Of a stretch of DNA of 64,000 nt, positions 10,852 through 19,785 are shown piece after piece. Both the position numbers and the translations under genes were made by a program. The DNA lies in NCBI RefSeq assembly GCF_003050925.1, contig NZ_QAOV01000018.1:1-64000 (forward strand). Direction: 5' to 3'. Position 1 is the first letter of the stretch; each line of letters starts with the position of its first letter. The notes beneath the pieces are model-generated. The model saw only the letters and a program-made list of their open reading frames with translations, did not search any database and was not told where the DNA came from. The DNA is from Pseudomonas sp. GV085. GTDB lineage: Bacteria; Pseudomonadota; Gammaproteobacteria; Pseudomonadales; Pseudomonadaceae.

Positions 10852-11616
10852 ATGCCAACCAAGCGTTTTCTGTCGGGTCTCATCCTGGCGTTCTGCGCCG
10901 TCGCGTCGTTTTGTTCGGTCGCTGCCGAGCGAAGCGCGCCCGCGCAAAGCAACAGCGCATCGACCACCCTGATCGAAACTGCCTCGCGGCAGTATGAAAA
11001 TGGCCAACTGGACCAGGCCGCCGCCACGCTGGAGCGCGCTCTGCATATCCAGCCGAACAATCCCGCGACGCTGCATTACCTCGGTGTGTTGCGTCTTCAG
11101 CAGGGGCAGTACCAGCAGGCGGAAACCCTGGCGGCGCGCTCGAACATGCGGGTTGGTCGCAACGTCGAGTTGCGCAACCGCAACTTCCAATTGATCCAGG
11201 CGGCGCAGCAGGCCCAATCTTCGGGTACCCCACCCAATGCCAAAGAGGATCTGGTCGCAGTACAAAAGGGGTTGGAAGAGGAGACCCAAAGGCGCCGCGA
11301 AGCAGAAAAGGCCGTTGCTGAACAATCCATTCCGGTTACTGAGCGTGACGTAGGCAACTACGCTAGCGCAGAGACAGATCGGGTTTCGGATGCGCCGATG
11401 GCCGGAAGAGCCGGGCCCGAAGGAAAATTGCAAATGGCTAATGTCGAGCCAGAGCGGGCGTACGCTGAGGTTGAGATCCCCCGCGGCCATATGCCGCCTC
11501 CGGGTAAATGCCGAATCTGGTTTCCTGATCGTCCGCCGGGGCATCAGCCCGCACCCGGCAAATGCAAGAAACTGCGATATCGGGTTCCCTCAGGGGCCTA
11601 CCTGGTGCGCGGTTGA
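10852..11616 (+). CDS. Exported TPR protein, copy 1
   Basis: A 254-aa protein starting MPTKRFLSG with a signal-peptide-like hydrophobic stretch (residues 7-25). It carries about two tetratricopeptide-like units (residues 35-110: ENGQLDQAAATLERALHIQP, then LRLQQGQYQQAETLAARS), a charged coiled-coil-like segment (about 125-160), and a C-terminal tail with a doubled motif, GHMPPPGKC then GHQPAPGKC, around IWFPDRPP. The tail resembles a Pro/Gly/Cys motif common in small exported pseudomonad proteins; function unknown, probably envelope-located. This start was preferred because the signal peptide begins there; the open frame extends further upstream. The copy at 19957 differs at only two residues (S8P and A/V in the RSxPAQ segment). 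Confidence 0.75.
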   Translation: MPTKRFLSGLILAFCAVASFCSVAAERSAPAQSNSASTTLIETASRQYENGQLDQAAATLERALHIQPNNPATLHYLGVLRLQQGQYQQAETLAARSNMRVGRNVELRNRNFQLIQAAQQAQSSGTPPNAKEDLVAVQKGLEEETQRRREAEKAVAEQSIPVTERDVGNYASAETDRVSDAPMAGRAGPEGKLQMANVEPERAYAEVEIPRGHMPPPGKCRIWFPDRPPGHQPAPGKCKKLRYRVPSGAYLVRG

Positions 11617-11636
11617 GTTTTTGAGTGTCCACTTCT

Positions 11637-11822
11637 GGCCGATTCTGTTGAAAAAGTCGGCCATGGTTTGCGCAGCTGAAAAGTACGCGTCCGAGATTGA
11701 AATCTTTACTTTCGGCAGAGGTTTCCAGACGAAGATTTTACGTAGTAGCGTGTAAAAAAGGCGTTTTCACCGGTCAATGATCAGGCAGTTTTGGATCACC
11801 GACTTTTTCAACAGAATCGGCC
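11637..11822. mobile_element. MITE copy 1 with 24-bp perfect inverted ends
   Basis: A 186-bp non-coding element bounded by GGCCGATTCTGTTGAAAAAG + TCGG and its exact reverse complement. Copies of the same interior lie at 14069-14253 and, inverted, at 53215-53402. The end sequence equals the right end of the IS1182-like element at 60549-60572, so that transposase family probably mobilises it. Confidence 0.85.
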
Positions 11823-11891
11823 GTTTTTTGCCTGTCGTGACCGGCAGAAGGCGACCCATTCCGGTCGTTGACGACACCGATTGAATGATCG

Positions 11892-12806
11892 CTATTGTTC
11901 CAGCCAGTCACGATGAACCTGCGCAAAGCGCTCTTGCAGCCATTTGATAAAAACTTGCACTTGCGGCGCCAAGTGCGTCCGGCTTGGGTACAGCATCGAC
12001 ACAGGGCGAGGGGCCGGCCGGTAGGGTCTTAAAATCTCCACCAAAACGCCGCTGTCCAGATACTCAGCCACGGCGATTCCTGGCGCCTGGATAATTCCGA
12101 AGCCCGACACGCCGCACTGAACGTAGGCATTCGACTCGGTGACTGTGACACCGGAGTTACTCACAAAAGCCCGATCCTGACCTTTTACAGAGAAGTGCCA
12201 AGGCAATGTTCTGTTGCTCTGACCGGACAAGAAGTTGACGCCTCGATGGGAGGTCAAGTCGTCGGGTGTCTCGGGTTCGCCGTGCTCGCTCAGATACTCG
12301 GGTGCCGCACACGTCACCATGGTTGCCATCGCGATGGGGCGAGCGATCAATGTCGAGTCCGGCAAATCGCCTATACGCAATGCACAGTCGATGCCTTCAC
12401 CTATCAGGTCAACGGCCCGGTCGGTCACGCCCAGTACCATGTCGATGCCGGGGAAGATGCCAGTGAATTCTTTCAGGCTTTTGATGAACTTTAATTGCGC
12501 GAAAGCGGTCGGGATATCGACGCGAAGTCGGCCCACGAGCGTTGCTCCTGTGCGGTCAAACATCGAGGTTGCGGCAGAAATATCCGCGAGAATTTCCTGC
12601 ACTCGCTCATAGAACCGTTCGCCCTCGGTGGTGAGCGCCACCTTTCTCGTGGTGCGTTGAAACAGGCGTACGCCCAAAGACGTCTCCAGCTCCTGGATGT
12701 AACGGGTGACCTGAGGCCGCCCGATGTCCAGCGACTCGGCGGCTTTAGTGAAGCTGCCGAGTTCAGCAAGCCTGGCGAACAGTCGCATTGATTGAAGCAA
12801 TTCCAT
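11892..12806 (-). CDS. LysR-family transcriptional regulator
   Basis: A 304-aa LysR regulator. The N-terminal winged helix-turn-helix spans roughly residues 1-60 (MRLFARLAELGSFTKAAE, then RYIQELETSLGVRLFQRTTR); a substrate-binding-like effector domain covers about 90-295. It reads away from the oxidoreductase gene at 12958 with a 150-bp shared upstream region containing a candidate operator, so it most likely controls that gene and itself. Sequence features (FQRTTRKVALTTEGERFYE) are those of the CrgA/DsdC-like branch. The effector is unknown; quinones or reactive carbonyls are plausible for such pairs but are inference. Confidence 0.9.
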   Translation of the reverse strand: MELLQSMRLFARLAELGSFTKAAESLDIGRPQVTRYIQELETSLGVRLFQRTTRKVALTTEGERFYERVQEILADISAATSMFDRTGATLVGRLRVDIPTAFAQLKFIKSLKEFTGIFPGIDMVLGVTDRAVDLIGEGIDCALRIGDLPDSTLIARPIAMATMVTCAAPEYLSEHGEPETPDDLTSHRGVNFLSGQSNRTLPWHFSVKGQDRAFVSNSGVTVTESNAYVQCGVSGFGIIQAPGIAVAEYLDSGVLVEILRPYRPAPRPVSMLYPSRTHLAPQVQVFIKWLQERFAQVHRDWLEQ

Positions 12807-12829
12807 AATGTCTTACCTGACCGAATACA

Positions 12830-12853
12830 ATTGTTGTCTTAAGATAGAACAAT
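12830..12853. promoter_or_regulatory. Candidate LysR operator between divergent genes
   Basis: Inverted repeat ATTGTT-N12-AACAAT in the intergenic region between the LysR gene and the oxidoreductase. Position and T-rich/A-rich symmetry suit LysR binding; no direct proof. Confidence 0.45.
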
Positions 12854-12957
12854 CATGTCCTTTTCTACGTATTTATTGCGCATCCTAAACAGCGAAAGAT
12901 ATGTCCAAGGCGAACCCGGTGCGGTTTGCAGCCATTGACTCGTTTTGGAGATTCGCA

Positions 12958-13968
12958 ATGAAAGCTTGGTTATTGAAAGATTTCGGGCTCGACAACCTGC
13001 AACTGGGAGAGACAGCGACCCCGCAACCCAAGGCCGGTGAGTTGCTCGTAAAGGTCGGCGCTGTCTCGCTCAATTTTCGTGACAAGGCGATCGTTGACGG
13101 TATCTATGAGCCGCATAGGGTGCCCAAACCCCTCATCCCGGTTAGTGATGCAGCCGGCACAGTGGTCGCGGTGGGTGACGGCGTCACGCGTTTTAAAGTC
13201 GATGATCGGGTCAACTCGCATTTGTACTCCCGTTGGCTGGATGGCGAGCCTGGGCCGAATGAACCGGATTACTGTTTCGGTTCGCCATTGCCTGGCGGTT
13301 TGGCCGAATACATGATCATCCACGAAGACAGCGCCGTGGCTGCGCCAGACAACATGAGCGATGAGGAGGCGGCGACGCTGCCGATTGCCGCGCTCACGGC
13401 GTGGTACTCGCTGGTAGACTTTGGACAAATTCAGCCCGGGCAAACCGTGTTGGTTCAAGGCACTGGCGGTGTGTCCATATTTGCCGTGCAGATCGCTACT
13501 GCGCTTGGCGCGAAGGTGATCGCAACGTCGAGTAGCGACGAGAATCTGCAAGCCGTGAAGAGGCTGGGAGCCGTAGCGGGCGTCAACTACAGAACTACTC
13601 CGAACTGGGCAGACGAAGTGCTGAGGTTGACCGAAGGGAAGGGCGTGGATCTGCTGCTCGATGTGGCCGGTGGCGCCGGCATCAATCAATCGGTCGCAGC
13701 GACCAAGGCATCCGGGCGTATTGCGCAGATCGGCTTTTTGACCGGGCAGACCGTTGAACTCGATCTGATGCCACTGATTTTCCGCCAGACGACCATTCGC
13801 GGTATTGCCGTAGCGCCGCGCTCATCGTTCGACCGGATGAATGCGTTCCTTGACGAACACAAGATTCGTCCCGTGATTGATCGGGTATATCCGTTCGAGA
13901 AAGCACGAGACGCTTACGAGCATCTTGCGAAGGGAGCATTTGGAAAGGTTGTAATTAAAATCGCTTGA
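12958..13968 (+). CDS. Zinc-independent MDR alcohol dehydrogenase / quinone oxidoreductase
   Basis: A 336-aa NAD(P)H-dependent medium-chain reductase. The N-terminal GroES-like domain is at residues 1-120 (MKAWLLKDFG; NFRDKAIVDG), and the Rossmann domain is centred on QTVLVQGTGGVSIFAVQIA (about 160-180). The paired structural-zinc cysteines of classical alcohol dehydrogenases are absent, which points to a quinone-oxidoreductase-like enzyme that reduces quinones or enones. An in-frame upstream ATG exists at 12901, but the ATG at 12958 has a GGAG eight bases upstream and starts exactly at the family's MKA.. beginning. A strong terminator follows. Divergent LysR control is likely. Confidence 0.88.
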   Translation: MKAWLLKDFGLDNLQLGETATPQPKAGELLVKVGAVSLNFRDKAIVDGIYEPHRVPKPLIPVSDAAGTVVAVGDGVTRFKVDDRVNSHLYSRWLDGEPGPNEPDYCFGSPLPGGLAEYMIIHEDSAVAAPDNMSDEEAATLPIAALTAWYSLVDFGQIQPGQTVLVQGTGGVSIFAVQIATALGAKVIATSSSDENLQAVKRLGAVAGVNYRTTPNWADEVLRLTEGKGVDLLLDVAGGAGINQSVAATKASGRIAQIGFLTGQTVELDLMPLIFRQTTIRGIAVAPRSSFDRMNAFLDEHKIRPVIDRVYPFEKARDAYEHLAKGAFGKVVIKIA

Positions 13969-13975
13969 TACCGTT

Positions 13976-14000
13976 AAGGCGCCAATATGGCGCCTTTTTT
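13976..14000 (+). terminator. Rho-independent terminator
   Basis: AAGGCGCC-5 nt-GGCGCCTT hairpin followed by T residues, eight bases after the oxidoreductase stop codon. Confidence 0.9.
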
Positions 14001-14068
14001 CACCTACCTCAGTAGATCCAATTGCGAAGTCTGAGCCGGGCGAGACTCAGCCTCGAACGTCCGCTTCT

Positions 14069-14253
14069 GGCCGATTCTGTTGAAAAAGTCGACCATGGTT
14101 TGCGCAGCAGAAAAGTATGCGTCCGAGATTGAAATCTTTACTTGCGGCGGAGGTTTCCGGACTCGGATTTCACGTAGCAGTGTGCAAAAAGGCGTTTTAA
14201 CCAGTCAATGACCCGGCTGTTGGGGCGAACCGACTTTTTCAACAGAAACGGCC
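14069..14253. mobile_element. MITE copy 2
   Basis: A 185-bp element with the same interior as copy 1. The left end matches the 24-bp consensus except for the last base; the right end differs by one base (AAAC for AATC). It is flanked by the same host sequence as copy 1: CGCTTCT on the left and GTTTTCTGCCTGTCGTGA on the right. Confidence 0.85.
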
Positions 14254-14356
14254 GTTTTCTGCCTGTCGTGAGCGGCAGAAGTCGACCCAGAGTGTGTAAA
14301 AACGCCTGCGCGAACCCTTGCTATGATTTCTGAGGATTTCATCGCAGGGATCGCCC

Positions 14357-14401
14357 ATGAAGCGCTTTATCCAAGGTGAACATCGAGGCCAAGGCACCTA
14401 A
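14357..14401 (+). pseudogene. Scrap of an IS1182-type transposase start
   Basis: Fourteen codons, MKRFIQGEHRGQGT, then a stop codon. These residues match the start of a common Pseudomonas IS1182-family transposase that is different from the one at 59 kb. About 70 bp of matching upstream IS sequence may precede it. Only the left tip of the element remains next to MITE copy 2, suggesting a deletion. Confidence 0.55.
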
Positions 14402-14450
14402 TTTGGTTCCCGCCGTGCATCGACGCGTGGTAGCGTCGGCGATCGAGGAA

Positions 14451-15749
14451 CTAAACGGTTCTGACTGCCAAAGCTTTTTGCCGACGATACAGAATCGTCG
14501 TCGCCGAGAACCCGCACACCGCCGCGAACATCAGCCAGTAGGCAGGTGATGCCTTGTCGCCCGTGGCCTGGACAAGCAGCGTCGAGATTGCCGGGGTAAA
14601 ACCGCCAAACACCGCGGTGGCCAAACTGAAGGCCAGTGAAAACCCGACTACCCGCACGTTCTGTGGCATGACTTCAGTCAGTGCTGCGACCATGGCACCG
14701 TTGTAAATGCCAAAGAAGAATGAGAAGTACAGCAGCACAGCGAGCAGTCGTTCGAAGCTCGCCGCCTCTGCCAGCCAGTGCATGGCGGGATAGGCGGTGA
14801 AGATGCACAGCAACGATATCGCCAGCAATAGTGGCCGACGGCCAATGCGGTCGGAGAGAGCGCCGCCGATAGGCAGCCAGATAAAGTTGCTGATGCCGAC
14901 CAGCAGTGTGACCACCAGGCTGTCGGTGGTGCTCAGGTTCAGCACTGTCCTGCCAAACGTCGGTGTGTAGACCGTAATCAGATAGAACGTGGTGGTGGTC
15001 ATGGACGCCAGCAAGCCGCCCGCCAGTACGGTGCGCCAGTTGTCACGCATCGAGCGAAAAACTTCGCGAGTTGTTGGACGATGGCTGCGAGCAGTGAAGG
15101 CAGCGGTTTCTTCCAGTGAGCGGCGAATAATGAAAATGAACGGGATGATCACGCAGCCAATGAAGAACGGAATACGCCAGCCCCAATCGGCGATTTCAGC
15201 GGCTTGCATCGTGGCATTGATCGTGTAGCCCAACGCGGCTGCGACGACGATCGCCACCTGTTGGCTGGCCGATTGCCAACTGGTGTAGAAACCGGTGTGA
15301 CCGGGGGTGGAAATTTCCGACAGATACACGGAAACACCGCCCATTTCCGCGCCGGCGGAGAAGCCCTGTAGCAGCCTGCCCAACAACACCAGAATCGGTG
15401 CCGCAACGCCGATGGCGGCATAGCCCGGCACCAGGGCGATCAATACGGTACCGGCGGCCATGATCGACAGCGTCACGATCAGCCCTTTGCGACGGCCCAC
15501 CTTGTCTATGTACGCCCCCAGCACAATGGCGCCTAACGGACGCATCAGGAATCCGGAGCCGAATACCGCGAAGGTCATCATCAGCGAGGCAAACTCGCTG
15601 GTGGCTGGAAAGAAAGTCTGGGAAATGTAGGTCGCGTAGAACCCGAACAGAAAGAAGTCGAACTGCTCGAGAAAGTTACCGCTGGTGACCCGCAAAATGG
15701 CGCCCAATTTGGACCCATTGGCTCGGGTTGTTGCCGTTGTCGTTTTCAT
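14451..15749 (-). CDS. tcuC: Citrate/tricarballylate MFS proton symporter TcuC
   Basis: A 432-aa major facilitator of the metabolite:H+ symporter family in the inner membrane, predicted to import citrate or tricarballylate. It has 12 hydrophobic segments, the N-terminal SGNFLEQFDFFLFGFYATYI signature of this family, the loop 2-3 motif DKVGRRKG and a second copy SDRIGRRP. It is the last gene of a four-gene leftward series (tcuR, tcuA, tcuB, tcuC), 50 bp after tcuB, which strongly supports the TcuC assignment. Substrate choice between citrate and tricarballylate cannot be read from sequence alone. Confidence 0.88.
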   Translation of the reverse strand: MKTTTATTRANGSKLGAILRVTSGNFLEQFDFFLFGFYATYISQTFFPATSEFASLMMTFAVFGSGFLMRPLGAIVLGAYIDKVGRRKGLIVTLSIMAAGTVLIALVPGYAAIGVAAPILVLLGRLLQGFSAGAEMGGVSVYLSEISTPGHTGFYTSWQSASQQVAIVVAAALGYTINATMQAAEIADWGWRIPFFIGCVIIPFIFIIRRSLEETAAFTARSHRPTTREVFRSMRDNWRTVLAGGLLASMTTTTFYLITVYTPTFGRTVLNLSTTDSLVVTLLVGISNFIWLPIGGALSDRIGRRPLLLAISLLCIFTAYPAMHWLAEAASFERLLAVLLYFSFFFGIYNGAMVAALTEVMPQNVRVVGFSLAFSLATAVFGGFTPAISTLLVQATGDKASPAYWLMFAAVCGFSATTILYRRQKALAVRTV

Positions 15750-15799
15750 TATGGCTACCGTTATGCTCGCTATTGTTTTTGGAATGAGTGCTTTAACCG

Positions 15800-16957
15800 T
15801 CAGTCGCTTCCGGCGTTGATCGGGTTGGGTTGACGCTTCTCGATGGCGTGTTTGAGCAGCGCTGCGCTGCGGAATATTCCATGGGCGAATTTGCTGTAGG
15901 GCATGGTCAAGAAAAACGCCATGACCAGGCCGAGATGGATAGCCAACATCAAGCCCAAGGCGTTGGTTTCACGCAAAGCCAGTAGCGCCAGGCCGCTTGC
16001 GCTGACCAGAAACAGCAGCGCGATGAAGCCGCGATCCATGGGTTTTTGGTTCTCATCGCCGTGCGCAGGATTGCGACGCAGGTTCAGCCAAAGAAGACCC
16101 GCCGGGCCGATCAGCAGGCCGATGCCACCGGCAATACCCAACATCACCGGCAAGCTGAAGATCGGATAAGGCGCCGACCACTTCAGCAGGTAGTGAAAGA
16201 GCGTGGCGACACCGGTGGCGGCGAAGCACAGCATGAAGCCGTAGAAGGTGAGGTGGTGGAATCGGCGTCGCCACAAGGTGAATTGATCGTCGGCGTTGTT
16301 GCAGCCTTCGCCATGGCCGCCGTCCAGGTATTTGAGCTTCGCGACGTTGGCCGTAGCCTCCAATGCAGCAGACGTTTTCAGCGGCAGTGGCGCTGCGACC
16401 GGTGAAACATTGCGCCAGAAGCGCCGTATACCCATGGTCAGGGCAAGTACCGCAAAGCCGAACACTGAGCCGAACATCAGCGCCAGGGTGTTATGCGGGA
16501 AAATCTTGTAGAAGTTGCCACCGGGAATGGCCGTGAACAGGTTGCCCATGAGCATCAGGGTCAGGCATAAAAACAAGGCCAGTCCCCCACCGGAAGCCAG
16601 CGCCAGGGTCAGGCCGTTGCGCTGATACAACCTGCCCATCACTTGCGGCCAGGCGTATTCGGCGTAAGTATCCAGGCGCACTTTGGCCATGGCTTTGGGT
16701 ATGTTGACGTCGAATTCGTGTGGGGCGGCGTACTGACAGGCGTGCAGGCACGCGCCGCAGTTATGGCACAAGTTCGCCAGGTAATGGATGTCGGCCTGAG
16801 TGAATTCCAGGCGCCGGGTCATCGCCGGAAATACCGCGCAAAAGCCTTCGCAATAACGGCAGGCATTGCAGATGGTCATCTGCCGCTGGACTTCACTTTC
16901 GTCAAGATTCAACACCGGGATCAACCCGCCCGACGCTTGGGGATCAAACAGTTGCAT
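15800..16957 (-). CDS. tcuB: Tricarballylate utilisation protein TcuB (Fe-S/heme membrane partner)
   Basis: A 385-aa protein that in the known pathway reoxidises the FADH2 of TcuA and passes electrons to the quinone pool. An N-terminal ferredoxin-like part carries two cysteine clusters, CNACRYCEGFC (about residues 24-34) and CHNCGACLHAC (about 79-89), for 4Fe-4S centres. It is followed by five or more membrane helices with histidines suitable for heme b. The frame runs further upstream, but MQLFDPQ at 16957 is preceded by CGGAGTCTCGAC and overlaps tcuA by 14 bp, indicating translational coupling. Confidence 0.9.
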   Translation of the reverse strand: MQLFDPQASGGLIPVLNLDESEVQRQMTICNACRYCEGFCAVFPAMTRRLEFTQADIHYLANLCHNCGACLHACQYAAPHEFDVNIPKAMAKVRLDTYAEYAWPQVMGRLYQRNGLTLALASGGGLALFLCLTLMLMGNLFTAIPGGNFYKIFPHNTLALMFGSVFGFAVLALTMGIRRFWRNVSPVAAPLPLKTSAALEATANVAKLKYLDGGHGEGCNNADDQFTLWRRRFHHLTFYGFMLCFAATGVATLFHYLLKWSAPYPIFSLPVMLGIAGGIGLLIGPAGLLWLNLRRNPAHGDENQKPMDRGFIALLFLVSASGLALLALRETNALGLMLAIHLGLVMAFFLTMPYSKFAHGIFRSAALLKHAIEKRQPNPINAGSD

Positions 16958-18398
16958 GTCGAGACTCCGTGTTTGCAAATGAAACGCCATAGCCCACCGA
17001 AGCGGCCGCCTGCACACCGGCGATGCGGCCAAACGCGGTACCGATGGCCATGCCGATGCCGGCGGTGTAGCCCTTGCCCAGAACATTGCCGGCCATCATT
17101 TCTCCCGCGACGAACAGGTTGGGGCTCGCTTTGCCGTTGAAATGCACGGCAGCGGTTTCGTCGGTGGCGAGGCCGAGGTAGGTGAACGTGACACCCGGTT
17201 TAAGCGGGTAGGCGTAGAAAGGTGGTTTCACCAATGGCCGCGCCCAATGGGTTTTGGCGGGCATCAGTCCTTGGGTGTGGCAGTCGTCCAACGCCGTGTG
17301 ATCGAACGTGCCAACGCGGCAGGCGCTGTTGTAGTCCTCGACCGTCTTGACGAATTTTTCTTGAGGCAGCTTCAACTGGCGGGCAAGGTCTTGCAGAGTA
17401 TTGGCGGTGGTTCCGGGAAAGACCGGCGGCATGAAGCAGCCGATGGCTTGTTGATCGATGATCGAATACGCCTGCTGACCGGGTTGTCCGGCCACCAGAC
17501 GCCCCCAGATCGCATAACGTTTTGGCCAGAAATCCTCGCCTTCGTCGTAGAAGCGTTCGCCATCACGATTGACCACCACACCCAGCGATACGCAGTCGAT
17601 TCGGGTGCAGATGCCGCCGTCGTAGAGTGGCGCGCGGGCATCAATCGCGACCATGTGTGCTTGCGTCGGATCGCCGATCACATCTGCGCCAAGGTCGAGC
17701 ATGCGCCGTAGCAAAATACCGGTGTTGAATCGGGTGCCCCGGATCAGGAAATTGTCCGATGGCCATTCACCGCGTTCGTTCTGACCCCAGGCTTCGCGCA
17801 GCCATTCACGGTTGGATTCGAAGCCGCCGGCCGCCAACACGCAGGCCCGGGCTTCAATGCGTTCTGCGGCGAAACGCTGACCATCGACCTCATGTTCGCC
17901 CACATGGGCGGCGACGAATTTCCCCTCATCCAACTCGATGTCGGTCACTTGCGTGTTGTAGCGAACTTTTACACCCAGGCGCTCGGCGCTGCGGAAATAC
18001 GCATTGACCAGCGCTTTGCCGCCGCCCATAAAAAATGCATTGGTCCGCGCCACGTGCAGCGCGCCGGACAGCGGTGGCTGAAAATGCACGCCGTGTGAAC
18101 GCATCCAATCGCGGCAAGAAGACGATGCCCGAATTGCAATGCGTGCAAGCTTTTCATCCGTGAGGCCACCGGTGACCTTCAACAGGTCTTGCCAGTATTC
18201 TTCTTCCGGATAGGCATCGATCAGCACGTCCTGCGGTTCGTCGTGCATGCACCGCAGGTTACGGGTGTGTTGGGAGTTGCCACCGCGCCAGATTTTCGCA
18301 GAGGCTTCCAGCAGCATCACGCTGGCGCCCGCTTCTCGCGCCATCAGAGCGGCGCACAAGGCAGCGTTGCCACCCCCTATGATTAAGACATCGATCAT
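16944..18398 (-). CDS. tcuA: FAD-dependent tricarballylate dehydrogenase TcuA
   Basis: A 484-aa flavoprotein of the fumarate reductase/succinate dehydrogenase type that oxidises tricarballylate to cis-aconitate. The FAD-binding Rossmann motif opens the protein (IIGGGNAALCAALMAREAG, with EAS about 30 residues later); RNLRCMHDEP and a C-terminal GEMMAGNVLGKGYTAGIG segment close the FAD site. A GAGGAG ribosome site precedes the ATG. The gene overlaps tcuB and follows tcuR, reproducing the canonical tcu locus. The product, cis-aconitate, would enter the TCA cycle. Confidence 0.92.
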   Translation of the reverse strand: MIDVLIIGGGNAALCAALMAREAGASVMLLEASAKIWRGGNSQHTRNLRCMHDEPQDVLIDAYPEEEYWQDLLKVTGGLTDEKLARIAIRASSSCRDWMRSHGVHFQPPLSGALHVARTNAFFMGGGKALVNAYFRSAERLGVKVRYNTQVTDIELDEGKFVAAHVGEHEVDGQRFAAERIEARACVLAAGGFESNREWLREAWGQNERGEWPSDNFLIRGTRFNTGILLRRMLDLGADVIGDPTQAHMVAIDARAPLYDGGICTRIDCVSLGVVVNRDGERFYDEGEDFWPKRYAIWGRLVAGQPGQQAYSIIDQQAIGCFMPPVFPGTTANTLQDLARQLKLPQEKFVKTVEDYNSACRVGTFDHTALDDCHTQGLMPAKTHWARPLVKPPFYAYPLKPGVTFTYLGLATDETAAVHFNGKASPNLFVAGEMMAGNVLGKGYTAGIGMAIGTAFGRIAGVQAAASVGYGVSFANTESRHATV

Positions 18399-18566
18399 TA
18401 TCGCTCCTCGATTTGCAAGGAAGCGGGAACGAAGTGCTCCTTGCGAGTGGGGAGAACGATAGGGTGGGGAAGGAGTGGCCGAAAGGCTGCTTTTGACGCG
18501 GGGTGTTTAGTTTTTCTAAAGGCTTTGTCGTCAGGAGAGATTTATGTGTCCGGGGTTGAACGAGGA

Positions 18567-19502
18567 TTACGCGTCTACCCCTTCTATCCACGTAGCTCCA
18601 GGCCACTGTTTGTCGACGACCAACTGTCGCGCCACATCGACGATGACCAACCGCGTTGCCAGCGCCGCCGGAGAGAGTTCGTCGTCAGCCAGCGTCGCCA
18701 GAAGATTACGCCGGCCAACATGGGGATCGGCAATCCTGATCAGTGAAAGTCCGGACCCGTCTTTCAATGCAGCGGCCGCCCCCGGTTGTATCGTCGCCGC
18801 ATGACCGGCCCGAACGGCGTTCATCAAAACAGCGAGACCGTCGACTTCCATAATGACATTGGGTGTTAGCCCGACCCGCTCGAACGCGCTCATCAATGCC
18901 GAGCGCAGTCCATGTTGCGCACTGGGCATTACCAGCGGCAGGCCGCCGAGGTCGGCTAACTGCACGCTGTCACCAGAAGGCGCTTGAGGCAGGCTGGGCG
19001 AGGCAATGACAAACAGCTTTTCATCCAGCAGCGGAGTCACGCTCCAGCGTTTACCCCCTTCGAGCTGGAACAGGATGGCCAAGTCAATTTGCCGTGCGTT
19101 GAGCTGCGCCGCCAAGTGGCCGGAAAGCATTTCCACCAAATGCAGTTGTATGTCCGGATAACGCGCACGCATTGCGCTGATCAACGGCAACGCGAGCACT
19201 GTCGCGGTAGTCGGTGGTAAGCCGACGCTGACATAACCGCTCATTCGCCCGCGATGGGCGGCCATGATTGCGTTTTCCGCCTGGCGTAGCGTCAATTGGG
19301 CATGGTGTAAAAACGCAAGTCCGGCGCCAGTGGGCGTCACACCGGTGGAGGTTCGATTCAGGAGGCGGGTGCACAGTTCGCTTTCCAGCTTGGAGATTTG
19401 CTGACTGAGGGCTGACACACCAACGTCCAGTTCAAGTGCCGCACGCCCCAGGCTGCCAAGCTCGATGATTTTTACGAAATAACGCAGTTGTCTCAATTCC
19501 AA
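18567..19502 (-). CDS. tcuR: LysR-type regulator TcuR
   Basis: A 311-aa LysR protein with an N-terminal HTH (MELRQLRYFVKIIELGSLGR; ALSQQISKLESELCTRLLNR) and a C-terminal effector domain. It lies 168 bp upstream of tcuA on the same strand, so it is predicted to activate tcuABC in response to tricarballylate or citrate. In Salmonella the regulator also neighbours tcuABC. The tcuR symbol rests on this context rather than on any diagnostic residue. Confidence 0.82.
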   Translation of the reverse strand: MELRQLRYFVKIIELGSLGRAALELDVGVSALSQQISKLESELCTRLLNRTSTGVTPTGAGLAFLHHAQLTLRQAENAIMAAHRGRMSGYVSVGLPPTTATVLALPLISAMRARYPDIQLHLVEMLSGHLAAQLNARQIDLAILFQLEGGKRWSVTPLLDEKLFVIASPSLPQAPSGDSVQLADLGGLPLVMPSAQHGLRSALMSAFERVGLTPNVIMEVDGLAVLMNAVRAGHAATIQPGAAAALKDGSGLSLIRIADPHVGRRNLLATLADDELSPAALATRLVIVDVARQLVVDKQWPGATWIEGVDA

Positions 19503-19690
19503 TGTGGCTGCTCCCCGCGAATTTGTTATTCAAATACCTGAACGTCTGCCACGCAAGTTACGAAGCCCGAAGAGGCAGCATTGTCGCAGGTTTGGGTTGA
19601 CCGTTGAGCGCGTGCGCTTTGTCGAGGACTGGTAGCAGTTGACCCGAAGCTGTCATCGAGACTGTGGCCACTGATCCTGTATTTCATCCC

Positions 19691-19730
19691 ATTGCTCCTG
19701 GCCGTTTTCTGCCCTGCGTGAAGTGCAGTA
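19691..19730. repeat. Intergenic repeat copy without MITE
   Basis: CTCCTGGCCGTTTTCTGCCC plus CTGCGTGAAGTGCAG matches the sequence flanking the MITEs (TTCTGGCCGTTTTCTGCCTG). No TIR is present here, so it resembles an empty host site. It lies in the 454-bp gap after tcuR, which otherwise shows nothing recognisable before the second direct repeat. Confidence 0.55.
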
Positions 19731-19785
19731 ACAGATCATGCTTAGATGTTGGGGGTGGTAAAAATGATACTGGTTGCAACGGCCG

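Larger units (their letters stand above)
10681..11638 (+). repeat. 958-bp direct repeat, copy 1
   Basis: This block is repeated at 19786-20743 in the same orientation, offset by exactly 9,105 bp, with only scattered substitutions. It holds a REP-like palindrome and a complete TPR-protein gene. Homology stops just before the MITE on the right. Confidence 0.95.

Noticed and set aside
10813..11544. 243-codon antisense frame over the TPR gene (also at 19918-20649)
   Set aside because: Duplicated only because the whole block is duplicated. The sense frame has a signal peptide and TPR units; the antisense has no recognisable features.
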